The notes under the pieces: model-generated | Databases searched by the model: none | The model's input: the letters and a program-made list of their open reading frames with translations, nothing else | Told to the model about the DNA's origin: nothing | Origin: Anaerobacillus sp. | GTDB lineage: Bacteria > Bacillota > Bacilli > Bacillales_H > Anaerobacillaceae | Assembly (NCBI GenBank): GCA_007120055.1 | Contig: SKOL01000318.1 | Span: 1 to 6,341 of the forward strand | Length of the DNA stretch: 6,341 bases | Reading direction: 5' to 3' | Part shown: positions 5,578 to 6,341 of the stretch, in pieces | How positions within the stretch are numbered: the stretch's first letter is position 1 | How the letters are laid out: every line of letters starts with the position of its first letter | Made by a program: the position numbers and the translations under genes

Positions 5578-6341
5578 TTACAGCCCTGCAGACCTCATAA
5601 GTCGCTGAACAATTTTCTGATAGTCTTCTGGTGAAATTCCTGGCGCAAATTCCTCTGTTACTTCTTCATGATCCGGTTTAGGTGCACCTTCTGGTGAACC
5701 GATCACTACTTCAAGGGGACTACCATCTTCAGGGTGGGTTCCTTTCCAGATCTTATTAATCTCTCGGAAATCGGTAGGACTCCATGTGTATAGCTTCGTA
5801 TGAATACCTTCTTTTTCAAACTCCCTCGCGACTTTAAATTCGCGGTTACTTAAGTCTGGGATTGGCACCATCTTCGTCATATCCACACCAGTAATTACTT
5901 CAATGGCCCGAGCATAGGCCACTACATGGACACCACCACGAACTAGAAGATATCCAATCATCCTTTGTGCTGTCGGGTGATCTGTCATTTGATACACACG
6001 CATTTTATGAGTTCTTGCCCCACACTCTAAGAAAAAATTATGAATTAAATCTAATAATAAACTTCCACTGTTAAAAACATTGTCTCCTGTCCATGGCCGC
6101 CCGTGAGAATCGGCAGGTTTTGCTGTTTGAGCGGTATCGATAAAATGGTGATGGTAACGTAAATCTTTTGCATTTTGCAATGGTGTAACATCAGGGTTTC
6201 CTGGGAATGTTGTATTTGTAGTCATAAGGTTGATCGTATGAGCGACTAATTCTACATGGGCGATTTCTTCGGCAGTTATACTTGAAACTAAATCATAAAA
6301 AGGCTTAAATTTCCTTTTGTTGCGAAAATTAAACGATTGAA
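5578..6341 (-). CDS. Manganese catalase, 5'-truncated by the window edge
   Basis: This non-haem dimanganese catalase turns hydrogen peroxide into water and oxygen in the cytoplasm. The frame stays open past the ATG at 6225 to the window edge. The 38 extra codons read QSFNFRNK, then FYDLVSSITAEEIAHVELVA, a core metal-binding segment, so 6225 is an internal methionine and the true start lies beyond 6341. About 50 N-terminal residues are missing compared with family members of roughly 300 residues. Counting from the first visible residue, the ligands are E25 and H28 (EEIAHVE), E105 (FFLECGAR) and H138 (GGVHVVAY); the fifth, an N-terminal Glu, is outside the window. The spacing of 33 between the last two equals that in the Lactobacillus plantarum enzyme. 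DSHGRPWTG and the C-terminal YTWSPTDF are typical. It differs from B. subtilis YdbD, YjqC and CotJC as I recall them. Confidence 0.93.
   Translation of the reverse strand, partial: QSFNFRNKRKFKPFYDLVSSITAEEIAHVELVAHTINLMTTNTTFPGNPDVTPLQNAKDLRYHHHFIDTAQTAKPADSHGRPWTGDNVFNSGSLLLDLIHNFFLECGARTHKMRVYQMTDHPTAQRMIGYLLVRGGVHVVAYARAIEVITGVDMTKMVPIPDLSNREFKVAREFEKEGIHTKLYTWSPTDFREINKIWKGTHPEDGSPLEVVIGSPEGAPKPDHEEVTEEFAPGISPEDYQKIVQRLMRSAGL

Noticed and set aside
6223..6225. ATG taken as the start of the manganese catalase
   Set aside because: The frame continues upstream to the window edge and encodes conserved metal-binding residues (EEIAHVE), so this methionine is internal.

Overview
The window looks like chromosomal DNA from a Gram-positive Bacillales bacterium, an aerobic or facultative spore former of the Bacillus/Alkalihalobacillus type. 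The reasons are the AT-rich intergenic DNA, strong AGGAGG-type ribosome binding sites before nearly every gene, a minute YjcZ-like spore peptide gene, and Bacillus-style intrinsic terminators. No species can be named from the sequence alone.

Layout. Positions 1-120 hold a GC-richer, self-complementary element of unknown class that starts at the window edge. Positions 225-410 hold a compact plus-strand unit: a possible sigma-K-type promoter, a 24-residue YjcZ-like hydrophobic peptide gene (287-361) and a strong terminator (378-410). All remaining genes are on the minus strand. A 150-residue four-helix membrane protein of unknown function lies at 473-925. A 467-base gene-free stretch (926-1392) follows, holding several palindromes and the terminator hairpin of the operon to its right.

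The main content is a complete glpABC operon, read right to left: glpA 5360-3741, glpB 3748-2603, glpC 2610-1393. It encodes the three-subunit glycerol-3-phosphate dehydrogenase known in enteric bacteria as the anaerobic enzyme. GlpA (FAD plus a BFD-like iron-sulfur domain) and GlpB (flavoprotein) oxidise glycerol 3-phosphate to dihydroxyacetone phosphate. GlpC (two 4Fe-4S clusters and two CCG domains) passes the electrons to the membrane quinone pool. Both internal junctions overlap by 8 bases (ATGTATGA and GTGCATGA), which suggests translational coupling.

Between glpA and the next gene upstream (a manganese catalase that runs off the right edge) lie a possible promoter and a long hairpin with a second, outer pair of complementary arms. 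Its position recalls the GlpP-controlled leader terminators of Bacillus subtilis glpD and glpFK, so the operon may be controlled by antitermination; this is inference. No canonical Fnr-type TGTGA-N6-TCACA site is visible before glpA. The window is mostly ordinary metabolism. The points most worth checking are the glpA leader, the truncated YjcZ-like gene and the structured element at the left edge.
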